A DNA stretch of 64,000 nt, taken from the NCBI GenBank assembly GCA_907164885.2, contig OU015497.1, positions 71,904,898 through 71,968,897 of the forward strand. The letters are read 5' to 3'. Every line of letters starts with the position of its first letter. Position 1 is the first letter of the stretch. This DNA is from Dolomedes plantarius. Taxonomy: Eukaryota > Arthropoda > Arachnida > Araneae > Dolomedidae. The notes below the pieces were generated by a model. The model ran no database searches. It was not told where the DNA came from and was given only the letters and a program-made list of their open reading frames with translations. Both the position numbers and the translations under genes were made by a program. Below are positions 1 to 12,400 of the stretch, in pieces.

Positions 1-2820
1 GTAATAGTTTCTTTTTTAGTAATAGTTTCATTAAGTACAAATCTATTAAAGTACCTGTAGTGTAATTGCACTTATGTTTTATGATTATTTGTTTAATTAC
101 AACCCATTTTTAACTTTTGCAGTTACATCTGAGGTTGAACAACGAACTGTTTGTTTAAATTTTTGTCAACATAATACTGTGGTTCATCAAAGCCATAAGA
201 TTTCTTAAACTTTCAAAAAGGTCATTGAAATTAATTGCTGTTTATAAACATAAACTTTTAATTCACTAGGCTGAAATTTGATCATAGTAACCAAAGTGAA
301 AAATTACACGAGATTATATAAGTAAAACACATTATATATACTTAAGGATATGAGTAATAGCATTATTAGTTAAGTAAGTCAAATTTTTGCAAGGTTGTTA
401 AAGGTTTTAGAAAATACAACTGTCATCTAATTTTTTTTTTTTTAATAAACTGTAAAAATTTATATCCAATATTAATTTTCATGTTCTTGAAACAGTGCTT
501 TGCTCTGAATTCCATTATTTAATGAAGAATATATTCTATTTACTCTCTACACTCAGTGTTCTGTTATCTTACTTATATAGAATTGCAAATAGGATAATTT
601 ATAAAAATTAGGAGATAAAACTACATTAAATACAAAGAAAATTTAACAGATGAAAAAACAACTTTTATAAACATAAAAATATTATAACTTTCATTGTTTA
701 AATTTCAATTCTAACAAAATGGCATAAAGTTAATTTTGCCACTGTGATCACCATTATCTACAACTAGCCTTAAATAGTCCATATTCCTTGCTTTTTAATA
801 ACCATTACCTCTTGGATGGAGTTTTATTTTTATAAATTTATAATTCCCGCGAAAAGGATTTTGTGATAATGGAATTATCATATTATGGACCCTTTATTTG
901 ATCCATAGTTAATTATATAAAATTTCAGAATTTTCTTTCTACAATCTGAATATGTGCAGATTAGGCTTTCAAATATACAAATATTTTTCTATGAAGTCTA
1001 CATGGTTAATCACAACAAAATTTATAAATTTTTGTTGATAAAATATTTTTAATTGCCTCTATTAAATCTATTAGACTACTCTGGTTCTTACTACCTTCAA
1101 ATGATAAATTTAAAATAAATTATTTAATAAATCATATGTCTGTCCCCAAATGGTTTCCAATTGCAAACTTTACTATCAAAGATTTGGACTGAAACTGTTG
1201 GAAGAATTTCAATATTGAAGTTTACATCAAATTGTTGTGTATTAGTGAATGATGCTGTCATCTACTAGCATTTGAAATATCAGTGATATTAGGCATCAAG
1301 AGGATAAAGGATGTTAAGATAGTCACAGGTAGGGCAATAAGAAGTTACATAAGATTAAAAGAAAGTGTTGTTATACATTTTTATTTAATGGCACTTCATT
1401 TGCTGTGTATCTTTAACACTACTCATATAAAACCTTACCTTTTGAAATATATCCTGAATACTCGAGTAATATTGCATCCAGATAATCTACAAACAAATTA
1501 TTTTAAATTTTTTTAAGTGCATGAATACAATTAAACTCCCCATTCTACAAGATAATGATCATATAGCTCTTAGGACAAGTAAGAGAACCACATTTCCAGT
1601 GATCTGCAGTTAACTAGTTAATTAAACCATGCAGGCATGAATTTTTAGGATGCATAAGGAAGTGAAAAATTTGGCTGCTTAAATACCACTTATTTCAGCA
1701 AAATACTGGAAAGTTTATTTAAAGGAGTACAAAAAATTATATTAGACAATCGTGATAATATGTAATGTGATTCAATCATTCTTGCAATGTGAAACCTCAT
1801 AAGATGTGAAATGCATCATAAATTACAATACAAGGACAGCATAAATATGAAAAAAAGATAGTGCATATTAGGTTAATATAGACCTACAAAAGATAATGTT
1901 AGAATATAGTCGATAATTATTGTGGTTTATGTTCGTGAAGAAGGAGAAAATTTTACCTTCAATGCCACATCATCTTTAACCCTTCAGCAGGCGCACCCGT
2001 GTATAAAGTGCAACATTTTCATAATTTTGAATGGTTTGTTTTTACATGTAAGGTTTGGATGTTCTAAGCAGTTTCTATTTATAGCTACACCTTTTCTAAT
2101 GGAGGTCTGATTTTCTGACCTTTGTATTCCTTTCCATTCATTTTTAATCACGATTCCAACAGAGGATACTTCTATTTGTTGCACTCTGTGCACAGCGCGC
2201 CTGGTCATGTAAGAAAATATTCCTTATTTTATTTTTGGTTATTTCTCTAAAATAATTCTAAGCATTTACAAAGTTGCTTTTCTATGATTATAAATTTAAA
2301 AAGTCTAATCAAATAAATGTCCTGATGAAGTTTTAAATACTAAATAATTATTCATAATTTTGTTCCTGATGTTAAAAGTAATTTTACTTTTCGTAGCACT
2401 GGAACACTATGTTCCTATGCTATGAAAAAAAAATAAGGGAGTCATACTTTTGTCGACAGTACATGATGATGGAATAGTGGATGACGATTCTGGTAAACCA
2501 GCGATTATACTGGATATCAGTGATATTAGCGATTATACTGGATCAAATCACTAGAAGAGCTATACTTTAATTCATATTTCAAGAATTCTTAGTCAACAGT
2601 TCTAACTTAAGCAGTTCTTCCTAAAGGCAAAATAAAATAAAGAGATTTCAATGATAAAATTTCTCTACATTTCTGCCTGCATTGTTAATTTAACAGCTGG
2701 TTTTGTGTTTCAAATGATGCTTTCAACTAGATTTAGAAAACTGTAGGTCTGTTTTACTTGTTTACTATATTAATTTAAGCAGTATTTTGAAAACTTTTTT
2801 TTTAAGGTAGAGATTTTAAA
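1..2820. other. AT-rich DNA with nothing recognised
   Basis: No exon with protein similarity, RNA gene or bounded transposon was found. It may include intergenic DNA downstream of DEAF1. Short open frames at 1283-1516 and 1922-2208 have AT-biased composition and no recognisable motif. Confidence 0.5.
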
Positions 2821-2827
2821 TCAGATA

Positions 2828-3398
2828 AGCCATCCATCCATCCTAAATGGCTTCTCTTTGTTGCTGCTTTTGTGCTTTTCCAGTTTCTGTCCTGGTCACT
2901 CCTGTGGGCCTGGGTTGTGGGGTGTCATGGGTGGGGATGGTCACCTGCTGTGGTCTCCCTTCATTGGTGGGTACAACCACCTAGAAGCTATGATGTGCCC
3001 CATCTGGTGCAGTGAAATCAGATTCGCAACTAGATTATGTGAACATAAGCAGCATTATATAATGTGTTGTTTCTAATGCCCCCTGGCTAGAAGTATTCCA
3101 GACCAGGTCCATATAGGCTAGCAGACTGAGGGGTACGGCTCCAGTTTATAATGGCACCACAAGGTTTGGAGTTCAATTTAGCCATGTGCCACCTCAGTTT
3201 TGTCAAAGCGACCCCAGGGGTGATATCTGGGGGGGATTGCATTCTCTCCAACCCTCTCTGAGCTCATACTGGATTCTCGAAGTCTAAGGATTTAATATGC
3301 CCATATCCAATCTACACACTGCACTGAGGTATTTAATAGCACTTGCCCGGATTCGATCCAAGCACCCTCAGATTTGAAAGCCGATGTGCTACCACTAG
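2828..3398 (-). repeat. tRNA-derived SINE-like repeat
   Basis: Read on the minus strand, the right end (about 3398-3340) has a tRNA-like head: A-box-like TAGTGGTAGCACA, an anticodon-like loop and a B box GGATCGAATCC (3359-3349) differing by one base from consensus. A GC-richer body runs to about 2830, ending near a CCAT microsatellite. The base composition is clearly unlike the flanking AT-rich DNA. The head does not fold as a functional tRNA acceptor stem. The open frame at 2858-3076 lies inside and is not considered a gene. Confidence 0.55.
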
Positions 3399-3595
3399 TG
3401 AAGATAAATGAACATTAAAAATCTTTAATACATACAATTCTGCATCTTTTGACAAAATTGTCCTCACCAATTTACTGTTTTAAAATGCTGTATAACAACT
3501 TCGGATTGGGTTAAAAATTACCACACAACATCAAAAGTTTTCAAAGCTGTTGCTTGGGATACTATTACTGAAGCATATCACTCCTGATCACTTTG
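3395..3595. repeat. Dispersed ~200-bp repeat, copy 1 (3' of DEAF1)
   Basis: Starts AGTGAAGATAAATGAACATT and matches 5674-5875 in the same orientation with roughly 85% identity by eye over about 190 bp, fading after TCCTGATCAC. Copy 1 abuts the head of the SINE-like repeat, so that insertion may sit at its edge. Family unknown. Confidence 0.7.
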
Positions 3596-3599
3596 ATTA

Positions 3600-4931
3600 C
3601 TCATGACTACCTCAGGCCCATTAGGTAATGTGCACACCTTTAGTAATTTTAAACACAAGTGTAGTTCAGAAAAAAAAACTTTTTGTCCTTCAAACCTAGG
3701 AATTCTCCTTTCCTAAACAATACAAATAAAATGGAGGATGACAACATGGTACCCTACAAAATCATGTAAAATGTAAATGTACTGCCCTAATAAATAAACG
3801 TTACTTACTTATAACCATTATATCAGTTTTAATTATGAAGCATTTAATAAGGGTAAAGGTAAATAGCTCTCCCTAAAAATTACAACAAATGAAAGGTCCA
3901 GAATTGCAACAGAAAAAGTTCTGGAAATTCTAGTCTAATTACAAAATTTTCCAGGGTTCCAACTTCTGGAAAGCAAAATCTAAAAGTCCATAACCCACAG
4001 AATAATAAATGCATACAAAATATGTTATCAAAACATTTCTATTTATCAATGGTCAATTTTAATAATAAATATATGTTCTTAGGAATAACTTTGCATGTCT
4101 ATTATACAAGTTAAAATATTTTTTAAAATTTAAATTCAATTATTCTATGAATTATTGAGGACACATTATAAAATTATGTAACAAACATTCTATTTATTAT
4201 ACAACAAAAATACCTTATATGAAGCTTAATCTTGAATATACACTATATTGATGCAGAAGACTCTTACATTTTTCTTTAGGCACAGGAAGATTCTGTCACA
4301 TGTGAAATTGAAATTAATTTTCAATGCTCTCTTTTCAGGCCAATATAAACACTTCTCATTTCAAAGTAGCTGCCCAGTAATAAGGCAGATCATAAATTAT
4401 AACTTTTCAAGAGAAATTTAGGTCTCATAGTTAAGTTAGAGGAAAATATATATCCTATAGATATTTCCAAGAATTTTACTAGTGAATAACATTAAAAATC
4501 CCCATTCATCAACTTCAATGATAATAAGAATTACAAATAAATGGTAGGTACTTAAACTGACAGCAATGAAATTTATTTAAATGAATTTTGAAAATGATAA
4601 AATGTTTACACCAGCCTTTCAACATGTTTAACACTGAATTACTGTCTTCAATACAGATACAAGATACATCTGATTAAAATACAAATGCCAAATCAAATAA
4701 ATAATTAAAAATGAAATAATGTAGTTTTATGACTGCTTTTTTCAGAAATAAATAAAGATGTCAGCACATACAAGTTCTACACATAAAATTTAACATTAAA
4801 TAACAAGAACAGAAATAAAACAAAATCAGTATCTTCAATAATAATGATGTTTTATGTTTTCATGAAGAAACAGTATAGAATTATAAAGCACAATTGGCAA
4901 ATGTAAAATGTACATATTAGGAACTCAGATA
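3600..4931 (-). other. Probable DEAF1 3' UTR and downstream DNA
   Basis: This stretch directly follows the DEAF1 stop and has no coding signal. It is extremely AT-rich, with several reverse-strand AATAAA hexamers. How much is transcribed cannot be told from sequence alone. Confidence 0.4.
4572..4577 (-). terminator. Candidate polyadenylation signal for DEAF1
   Basis: TTTATT on the + strand reads AATAAA in the gene's direction, about 355 bases past the stop. The region is so AT-rich that several other AATAAA hexamers occur further on (for example near 4194-4199), so this is only the nearest well-placed candidate. Confidence 0.25.
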
Positions 4932-5111
4932 TCAACTTGCTTCTTCACAATCATTAACAAGATCTGAACAATCCTCAGTATTAAGGACATTTTCACCACA
5001 GTCACGCCTATGCTGCTTCCAATCTTTACTCTGGCAAAAGGAGCTGCAATAATTCACTTTATGGCAACCTGTACATTCAGAAAATGCTTCTCTGTCACAA
5101 TTAGCACATCG
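4932..5111 (-). CDS. DEAF1: DEAF1 exon 9: MYND zinc finger and stop
   Basis: Codes the last 59 residues and TGA. It opens with RCANC and has the full MYND pattern C-x2-C-x7-C-x2-C-x5-C-x3-C-x7-H-x3-C, including the very conserved [16 protein letters not shown] and KDWK-H. In DEAF1 the MYND finger binds co-repressor proteins such as NCoR. A short acidic tail (about 20 residues, ending CEEAS) follows. Acceptor TTATTTCAG. The TGA is at 4934-4932. Confidence 0.96.
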   Translation of the reverse strand, partial: RCANCDREAFSECTGCHKVNYCSSFCQSKDWKQHRRDCGENVLNTEDCSDLVNDCEEAS

Positions 5112-8100
5112 CTGAAATAATGCAACAAAAATCCTTAAATATTTTTACCAAGAAGAGTGCATATATGCAAACACATTTAACATAGCAAGAGAATTTTCAA
5201 ATCAGACCTGAACACTGGAACCAAGTTGTGAATGATGACAATATATAGATCATCTTCCAAGTTGATAAGAACATGGTTTTGTTTAAGAGTAAATTAAGGG
5301 TGTATAGTGTGATTATTCATAAATTTTTAATACTTTTAAATATGCTATAAGAATCTGAGACAATAAACCTTCAATTATACATAAATCATTAAAAGAAAAT
5401 ACTGTTAAATATTTTCATATTATCATTTTTAGACTTAAGGTTTGTCAGCACATTTATTGTTAATGTGTTAAACAGAATTTTTCAAAAGAAATATACCTTT
5501 TTTATTGTGGTTCATTTAAAACTTGTGTTTTTAATAAACATGTACAATAGTAAACCTAAATTGTATGAAAACTAAATACTCAAACTCATAAGTCATTAAC
5601 TTATTTGACTGTTTTTTTTCATCAGCACCACAAATAAAAAATAACTATAATAAATAATAATTTTACTGCGCAAAAAGTGAAGATAAATGAACATTAGAAA
5701 TCTTTAATGCACACAAATCTGTATCTTTTGTATAAATTGTTCTCACCAATTTACTGTTTTAAAATGCTGTGCAACAACTTTGGATTAGGTTAAAAATTCC
5801 CACACATCATCAAAAGTTTTCAAAGCTGTTACTTGAAATACTATTACTAATACATAAAATTCCTGATCACTTCAAACCTCTACAATATTCATTACCATTA
5901 ATCCAAAATTTTGGTATGGTGTCAACAGAACTTCCATCAACCTTATTAACTAGGATTAAACAACCCTAGTCCCTAAATATATACATATCTGTGTACCAGA
6001 GGTAAAAGGAACACTTATTAAATTTTACATGAGAGCTCAATGAAATTCACTGAGTGCTCTTTACCTCGATGCAATGATAGGATATGATGACATTTTCAAC
6101 TGGCAAGGTCTCTGATATATAAATACAGTAAGTCCTCGAGTTACATGGATTCGTAGATACGTGGTTGTAATTTTCAACTTTAATATGACAATAATTTCAA
6201 AGAAAAGAGGTGTTTCAATAGAAACAATGGAGAAATTATTGATAAATTTGGATTGAAGATCTTCAATGCAAATGCATACCAATAAGTCTTGCACTGATAC
6301 AAGAGAAAGCGTTAAGTATTTTTGAAAATATAGAACACAAGTGCTGTGATTATATATATATATATGCTGAAGAGCCCAAAAAACTGGGATAGGCGTGCAT
6401 ATTCAAATAATGGAGATATTATGCTGATTGGTTTCATATGATGCGGTCGTCAGTGCCTATATAAGACAACTGGTATCTGGCAAAGCTTTTAGATTGGTTC
6501 CTGCTGCTATAATGGTAGGATATCATGATTTATGTAACTTTGAATATGACGTTATAGTTGGCACACGAGAGATGGGACATACCATTGTTAGCCAAATAGA
6601 GACCCTTTGTCACTTAACCAAAAAGTTATTTTTGCCTCACAGTTTCTTGGACCGTGAGGCTTCATCTATCGTTACCGTAAGTCTAAATAAATGTCTCCCA
6701 TATTTTGCTGAAAGGTCTCGTCTTTGATCCAAGTTCATATGCTAATTAATTCCAAATACGCAGAAAATTACACCTAACATGACTTACAAATTTCTTTATT
6801 GTATCTATTGCTATTATTATGTCTTTAAGATGTAAATTCCTATAATTAATTTTGAGGAAATTCCTATAATTAATTTTGATATTCTTTGTGCTTCTTGATC
6901 AAACAGTAACAAAACATGCATTACATTAAAGAAAAAAAATTAAAAGATTTTATTCTTCATAATGAACACATAATCGATAACTTCATAATGAGCTGTACAA
7001 TTAATTGCCACAACAAATATCACTGAGCCATACAGTTTGAAAAATTGATCATCATTAATGACAGTTACTGACAGCACTTTCAAAAATTATGGAGGTTATC
7101 CTTACTTTTTGGCTCACTTGATATTGCAATGGTATCGATATGACATTCTTTAACCATAACTGCTACAAGATTTTCAAATCACTATAGTGTGAGCTTTTCT
7201 CACTATTTACTGATTCCAAATACATGTTTAGTTTCTATGAAGCAATCCCCCCCCCCCCTTGAAGAAATGCCCATTCCTCTTACATGAGGAAAAAAAAAAG
7301 AAACTCATTATGTTTTGAGCATTAAATTTAAATATGTGCAGCAACTGGTTACAGAACAATATATAAATTCGATATTAAGGTTATGACATTGTATACAGTT
7401 AGTTTTAACACTAAATAAGCATAATTCTTTTAGGAACTTACAAATGACTCTTGTAAGCCAGATGAACATAAATTTGGATGCATCCTGGAGTGGTTTGACT
7501 ATTTGAATAATTAATTCAGTAACACTCTCTTCTGTTACAGAATAAATTTAGAAAAATACTGGATAGATGTCATCATTTACTATAGAAATAGCTTTAATAA
7601 TCATGACAAAATCTGCAAAAAGTACCGTAAAATCTCGACTATAATACGCACCCGAGTATAATACGCATGCTTGATTTTGTGCAAAATTTTCGGAAAAGAT
7701 TAAAATTCAACTATAATACGCACCCATAACTTTTCAACATTTTATTTAAAAATTTAACAAATATGTATTGGCAGAAATCAATTTCGTAATAAAGAGAAAT
7801 AAAAACATTAAATTCAGAAGAAAAAAAACTTAAATTTTTATTCAAAACAAACAATACTGTCAAATTATCAGTCTCAATCACTTTCACTAGAATACAGCTC
7901 ATCTATTGTTGTTGCGTCCATGTTATAAATATTGGTGCCGTCGTAATATATATCACCATCATCATCCTCATTTGATGACAACTGCCCATCCTCCCATAAT
8001 ATGTCGTTCTCACTGCCATCTCACGTTTAACAATTGATAATTTTTCTGCTGCTGTATAGGACCATCTTGGAAAAAAATTTGAGGGAAATAAAAAAAATAA

Positions 8101-9362
8101 TTTTTTGTACTTGCAACAACCGGGAAGTATCACTATTTCAAGGGACCTGTTATAAAACAAATGCGTGTGTGATACGAACTGTGAGTTCTGTTTGTTTAAA
8201 AGGAATACCTACTTAGTAATTGGGTAGATGAATCACAGAGTGCAGATGCACACGCAACCATGTTGCAACAATGACTTACAGCTGCTGTATGTTCATTTAT
8301 TCAATGTTTAAAACTACATTTTTTTTTTTGTTTGTCGTCCACGAGTATAATACACACCTTCATTTTTGCGGACTAAAATTTTTTTAAAAAAAAGTGCATA
8401 TTATACTTGATTTTACGGTACTTATTTTTGTCATGTGCAAACCCAAATTTTTGTCTGTGAGTACAAAATACACAATGGAGCTAGATATAATTCTGACTTG
8501 AATATGAAACCAATTTAGGGATAGTTATATCCTTCTATCTTCTTAAAATTGTGAATGGGTTAGAAAACATTCTAAAATTCCAAAAATTTTTGTTTGTTAT
8601 AATCATATAACAGGCAAACCAAAATTACATTCTTCAAATGTAGAGGGCAGTTCTGGAAATTATTAAATTAAATGATTTCTTTATTTATGTGAGATAATGC
8701 TGGCTGAAATATATTTCATCCCTGATTAATTTTTGTATGGCAACATCACGTATAGAAAAAGGAATACTTCATTATTTATGAACTATTATATATTAACTAT
8801 TATACAAACATTACATATTACTTCATTATATATTAACTATTATACAAAGAAACAAGAAAAAAACTAAGATTCCTCTCAAGTTATGATAAATAATGGAGGA
8901 AATTTCATACTTTTTTTACTTCTTGTTTATCTTTAACTATAGACTGGATCTTTCCTTGAACTTGTAAGCGAGCCTCTTGCACTGCCTTCTCAACTGCAGC
9001 TTCTTTTTCTCTCTTTGCATCTAACATTGCATTAGATAAAGAAACTTGAGCTTCCAGGCGGCAAGCATTAACTGCCTGAGTAGAGGGAGGGGAAAATATT
9101 ATATTTTTTAAAAATTATAATCTGTTTTAAAGGAATGAATTTGATATGATAACTGCAAAGGAAGATTTATATCATAAAGAATTACTTCACTTATCCCACT
9201 CAATTAATAATGATAGTAGAATTGTGATATCTTATAACAGTAAATCATTTGTAATTTTTTTTTTCATGGGACTGACATTATTACACTTTACTAGCTGAAA
9301 ACCCACACTTCGCTACAGAGTACATTCAAAGTAAAAACAACGGTCAATGTATGCAATTAATG

Positions 9363-9401
<39 letters not shown>

Positions 9402-12400
9402 AATACGATGATCAATGTATATAATTGATGTTAAATATATATATATTAATAAAAAAATCGTAAGAGATATTTTTATAGACAAAATAATATAGAAGACGAT
9501 GTTGAAATTAAATCTAATATAAAGAATACTAAAGAATATAGTACAGTTTGTAGAACATTTTTTTTACTGTATTTTAATATTTTTTTGGATAATGTCCAAT
9601 CGTCTGCCGCATTATCAAGAAAATTTTTTTTTTTTGTCTATTTAGTTTTTATGCACGTGACGATAAATTTATTTAAAGTACCAGAAAAAGAAGTCGTGAT
9701 CAGCATTTAATAAATTAAATTCTAAAAATTAATCTTTAAAAATTCACCAAAAATCAGGAAATGGAGGTAAAGATTCGAAAAAGATTTCATTTTAAAGGAA
9801 TTTTTATGATCTTTCTTGTGATATAAATTGTATAACCCTCAAATTATTATTTTAAGTGCAAACTTAAAAAAAGTAAAAAAAACAGCTTAAAAATTTAATT
9901 TTAAAAAATCTAAGAAGAATTTTTCAAAAATCTTTCTTAGTGCACCCCTACACTATAAGAAGAATCCCCATGCAAAATTTCAGCCCTCTAGGTCCAGCGG
10001 TTTGGTCTGTGCGTTGTATGTCTGTCAGTGAATGAGTCAGTTACAGAACTGTTTTATATATCAAGCAGGGCGGTCGACCTGCAACGCCAAGCTTAAAAAA
10101 ACCAAAATAGACACCAAATGAATAAACGTGCCAAGTACAAAAATTCGTCAAAGGCCGCTACTGCTTATATACTCTAAACCGCTTGCTCCTATTCTCGTCA
10201 TGTTAAAGCAGTTTGCGTAAATTATAAAATTCTGAATGAACCAAGCATCGTAAAAAATTAAAACAAAGAGTAGAAGAATCTTATCAGCGATGATTCGAGA
10301 ATGGTTTAGATTCACAATAAGACACCCCTATCACCCTAGGGGGTCAGGGGGGCCAGGGGGCACATGTAAAAATAATTGAAAACGGCTGATATCACTGTCG
10401 AATCCATAGTTTTTGGGGTCGATTGAGACGAAATTTTGTACAGATGTTGTTTTCACTCCCGCGGAAAACACTGGGGGAAGACACACCTGGGGGGGGGGGG
10501 GGGCAGGGGGCATATATAAAAATAATCGAAAACGACTAATATTAGTGTTGAATCCAGAGTTTTTGGGGTCGCTGAGATTAATAGTGATACTTCCGATGCC
10601 GCTTAAGTGCAAGTTCAGCCCCCCCTCAGCATTGGTGGGAGAGGCCGGGGGGGGGGGGGGGAGAAAGGGTGAGTATAAAATGTTCAAAATGATCGAGAGT
10701 AGTGTCGAATCCATAGTTTTCGGGGGCGCTGAGATGAATAGGGACACTTCCGATGCTATTTAAGTGAGAGTTCAGCCCTTCTCAGTATTGGGGAGGGGGG
10801 AAGCGGGGGGAGAAAGGGTGAATATAAAATGTCCAAAATGAGAGTAGTGTCGAATCCATAATTTCGGAGTCACTGAGGGGAATATAGGAAATTTAAAATG
10901 TTGTTTATAATCAAGTTTTGAGTTAAATTAATAATAGAGTGAATTTGTAATTTTACTTTATCATTTGTATACTGTATTTACTTTTAAATACCTGTAAATT
11001 AAATTACTTAAATTTTATACTATATGTAAAATGCATTCCTTTTCCCGTGCAATAAAAAAAATTGAGATAAATAAATACCCGGGCAAACAGCTAGTGATGT
11101 ATAAATAGTGTTTAGTACGATATTCCCCATTGTGTTTATAAAGATTGACTAGAATATAAAAATGCCATCCGAATTACAATTAAAACGATAAAAACAACCG
11201 GCCCTATTACAGAGATTCGAAAAAACAAAAAAGTTCTCCAATTAAGTTCACAAAGTGACACATTTGTAACTAATGATGAGACCCTAGGTATCAAGCAATT
11301 GTTTGCCTACAAAAAAGCCCAGTTTGTGAATGGTTATTTACCTATTTCAAAAAAATAACTGATATCCCCAAAAAAACTTTTAAAAAGTAAAAAAACGCCA
11401 AGCTTCAAAATAAAAGTTATGACTAAAAAATGGTGTGATATCAAATTCCAAGCTTATTAAGTTCTGGTACTTAATTTCCTAATCACGAATTTTTCACATC
11501 TAAGTGAAGTGGTTAAGCAAGACTTGTTGATAGAAACCCTTCTTCCCTAGACCAAACTCATCATAACCTGTTCCTGAAAATTTAAGTTTTAAATATTTAT
11601 ACATACCAGGCTTGGCGGCCGTCTTAAAAATAAAATCATTATAATAACAGAAAGCCCCCCCCCAAAAAAAAAAATAGTTAATGTGAATTTAAAACATCAG
11701 TTTCAGATTTTAATTGCACACTTCGGTGCTCTGTTAGACAGTATGTTTATAGCATCATTCCAACAAAAGGTACAACAAAAAATGGTGTTATATTCAATTT
11801 TATTAAGCACTGGGACTCAATTACATTTCTTAACAGATTTTTAATGGGATATTAGTCATTTTAATCAGTCTTCTATTTGAAGTTAGTTCATGATGTCAAA
11901 CAAAACAAACCGTTAGCTAGAAATAAAAAAAAATAATGTTGTCATTCCCCAAAGGAAAAATTTTGCATTAAACAACAAAAAATATGAATACCATGCTTTG
12001 GAGTTACGTTGCCCAAATGTAACGTGAAAAGAAATTTCAAATTTATAGAATAATTCGTGACCATCTTAAAATTGCTGCTACATTCATTTTAAAAGTAACC
12101 AAATAATAGGACACACATACACTGAAGTGCCACTGAATTAGGGATACCTACCTAGTAACGAGTTGGACCTTCTCTGGCCTTGATAACGGCTGCCACACGA
12201 CGAGGCATAGATTCAACAAGTTTCTGGAAACGTTCCACGGGAATGGCTTGCCAAATATTGGCTAAAGCTGTCCATAATTCAGTAAGGTTCTTTGGTGCTG
12301 TGTGATGGCCTTTCACGCCTTGTTCCAAAACATCCCAAAGATGCTCAATAGGATTTAAGTCTGGGCTTCTAGGTGGCCAATTCATGACAGAGAAGTCACA

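Noticed and set aside
2858..3076. 72-codon open frame
   Set aside because: Lies inside the SINE-like repeat.
6127..6170. pogo-like end TACAGTAAGTCCTCGAGTTA
   Set aside because: Looks like a Tigger-type terminus but no second end was found, so no element was called.
10331..10763. Overlapping open frames on both strands, 116-138 codons
   Set aside because: They arise from the G-rich tandem repeat, with low-complexity Pro/Gly translation and no conserved domain.
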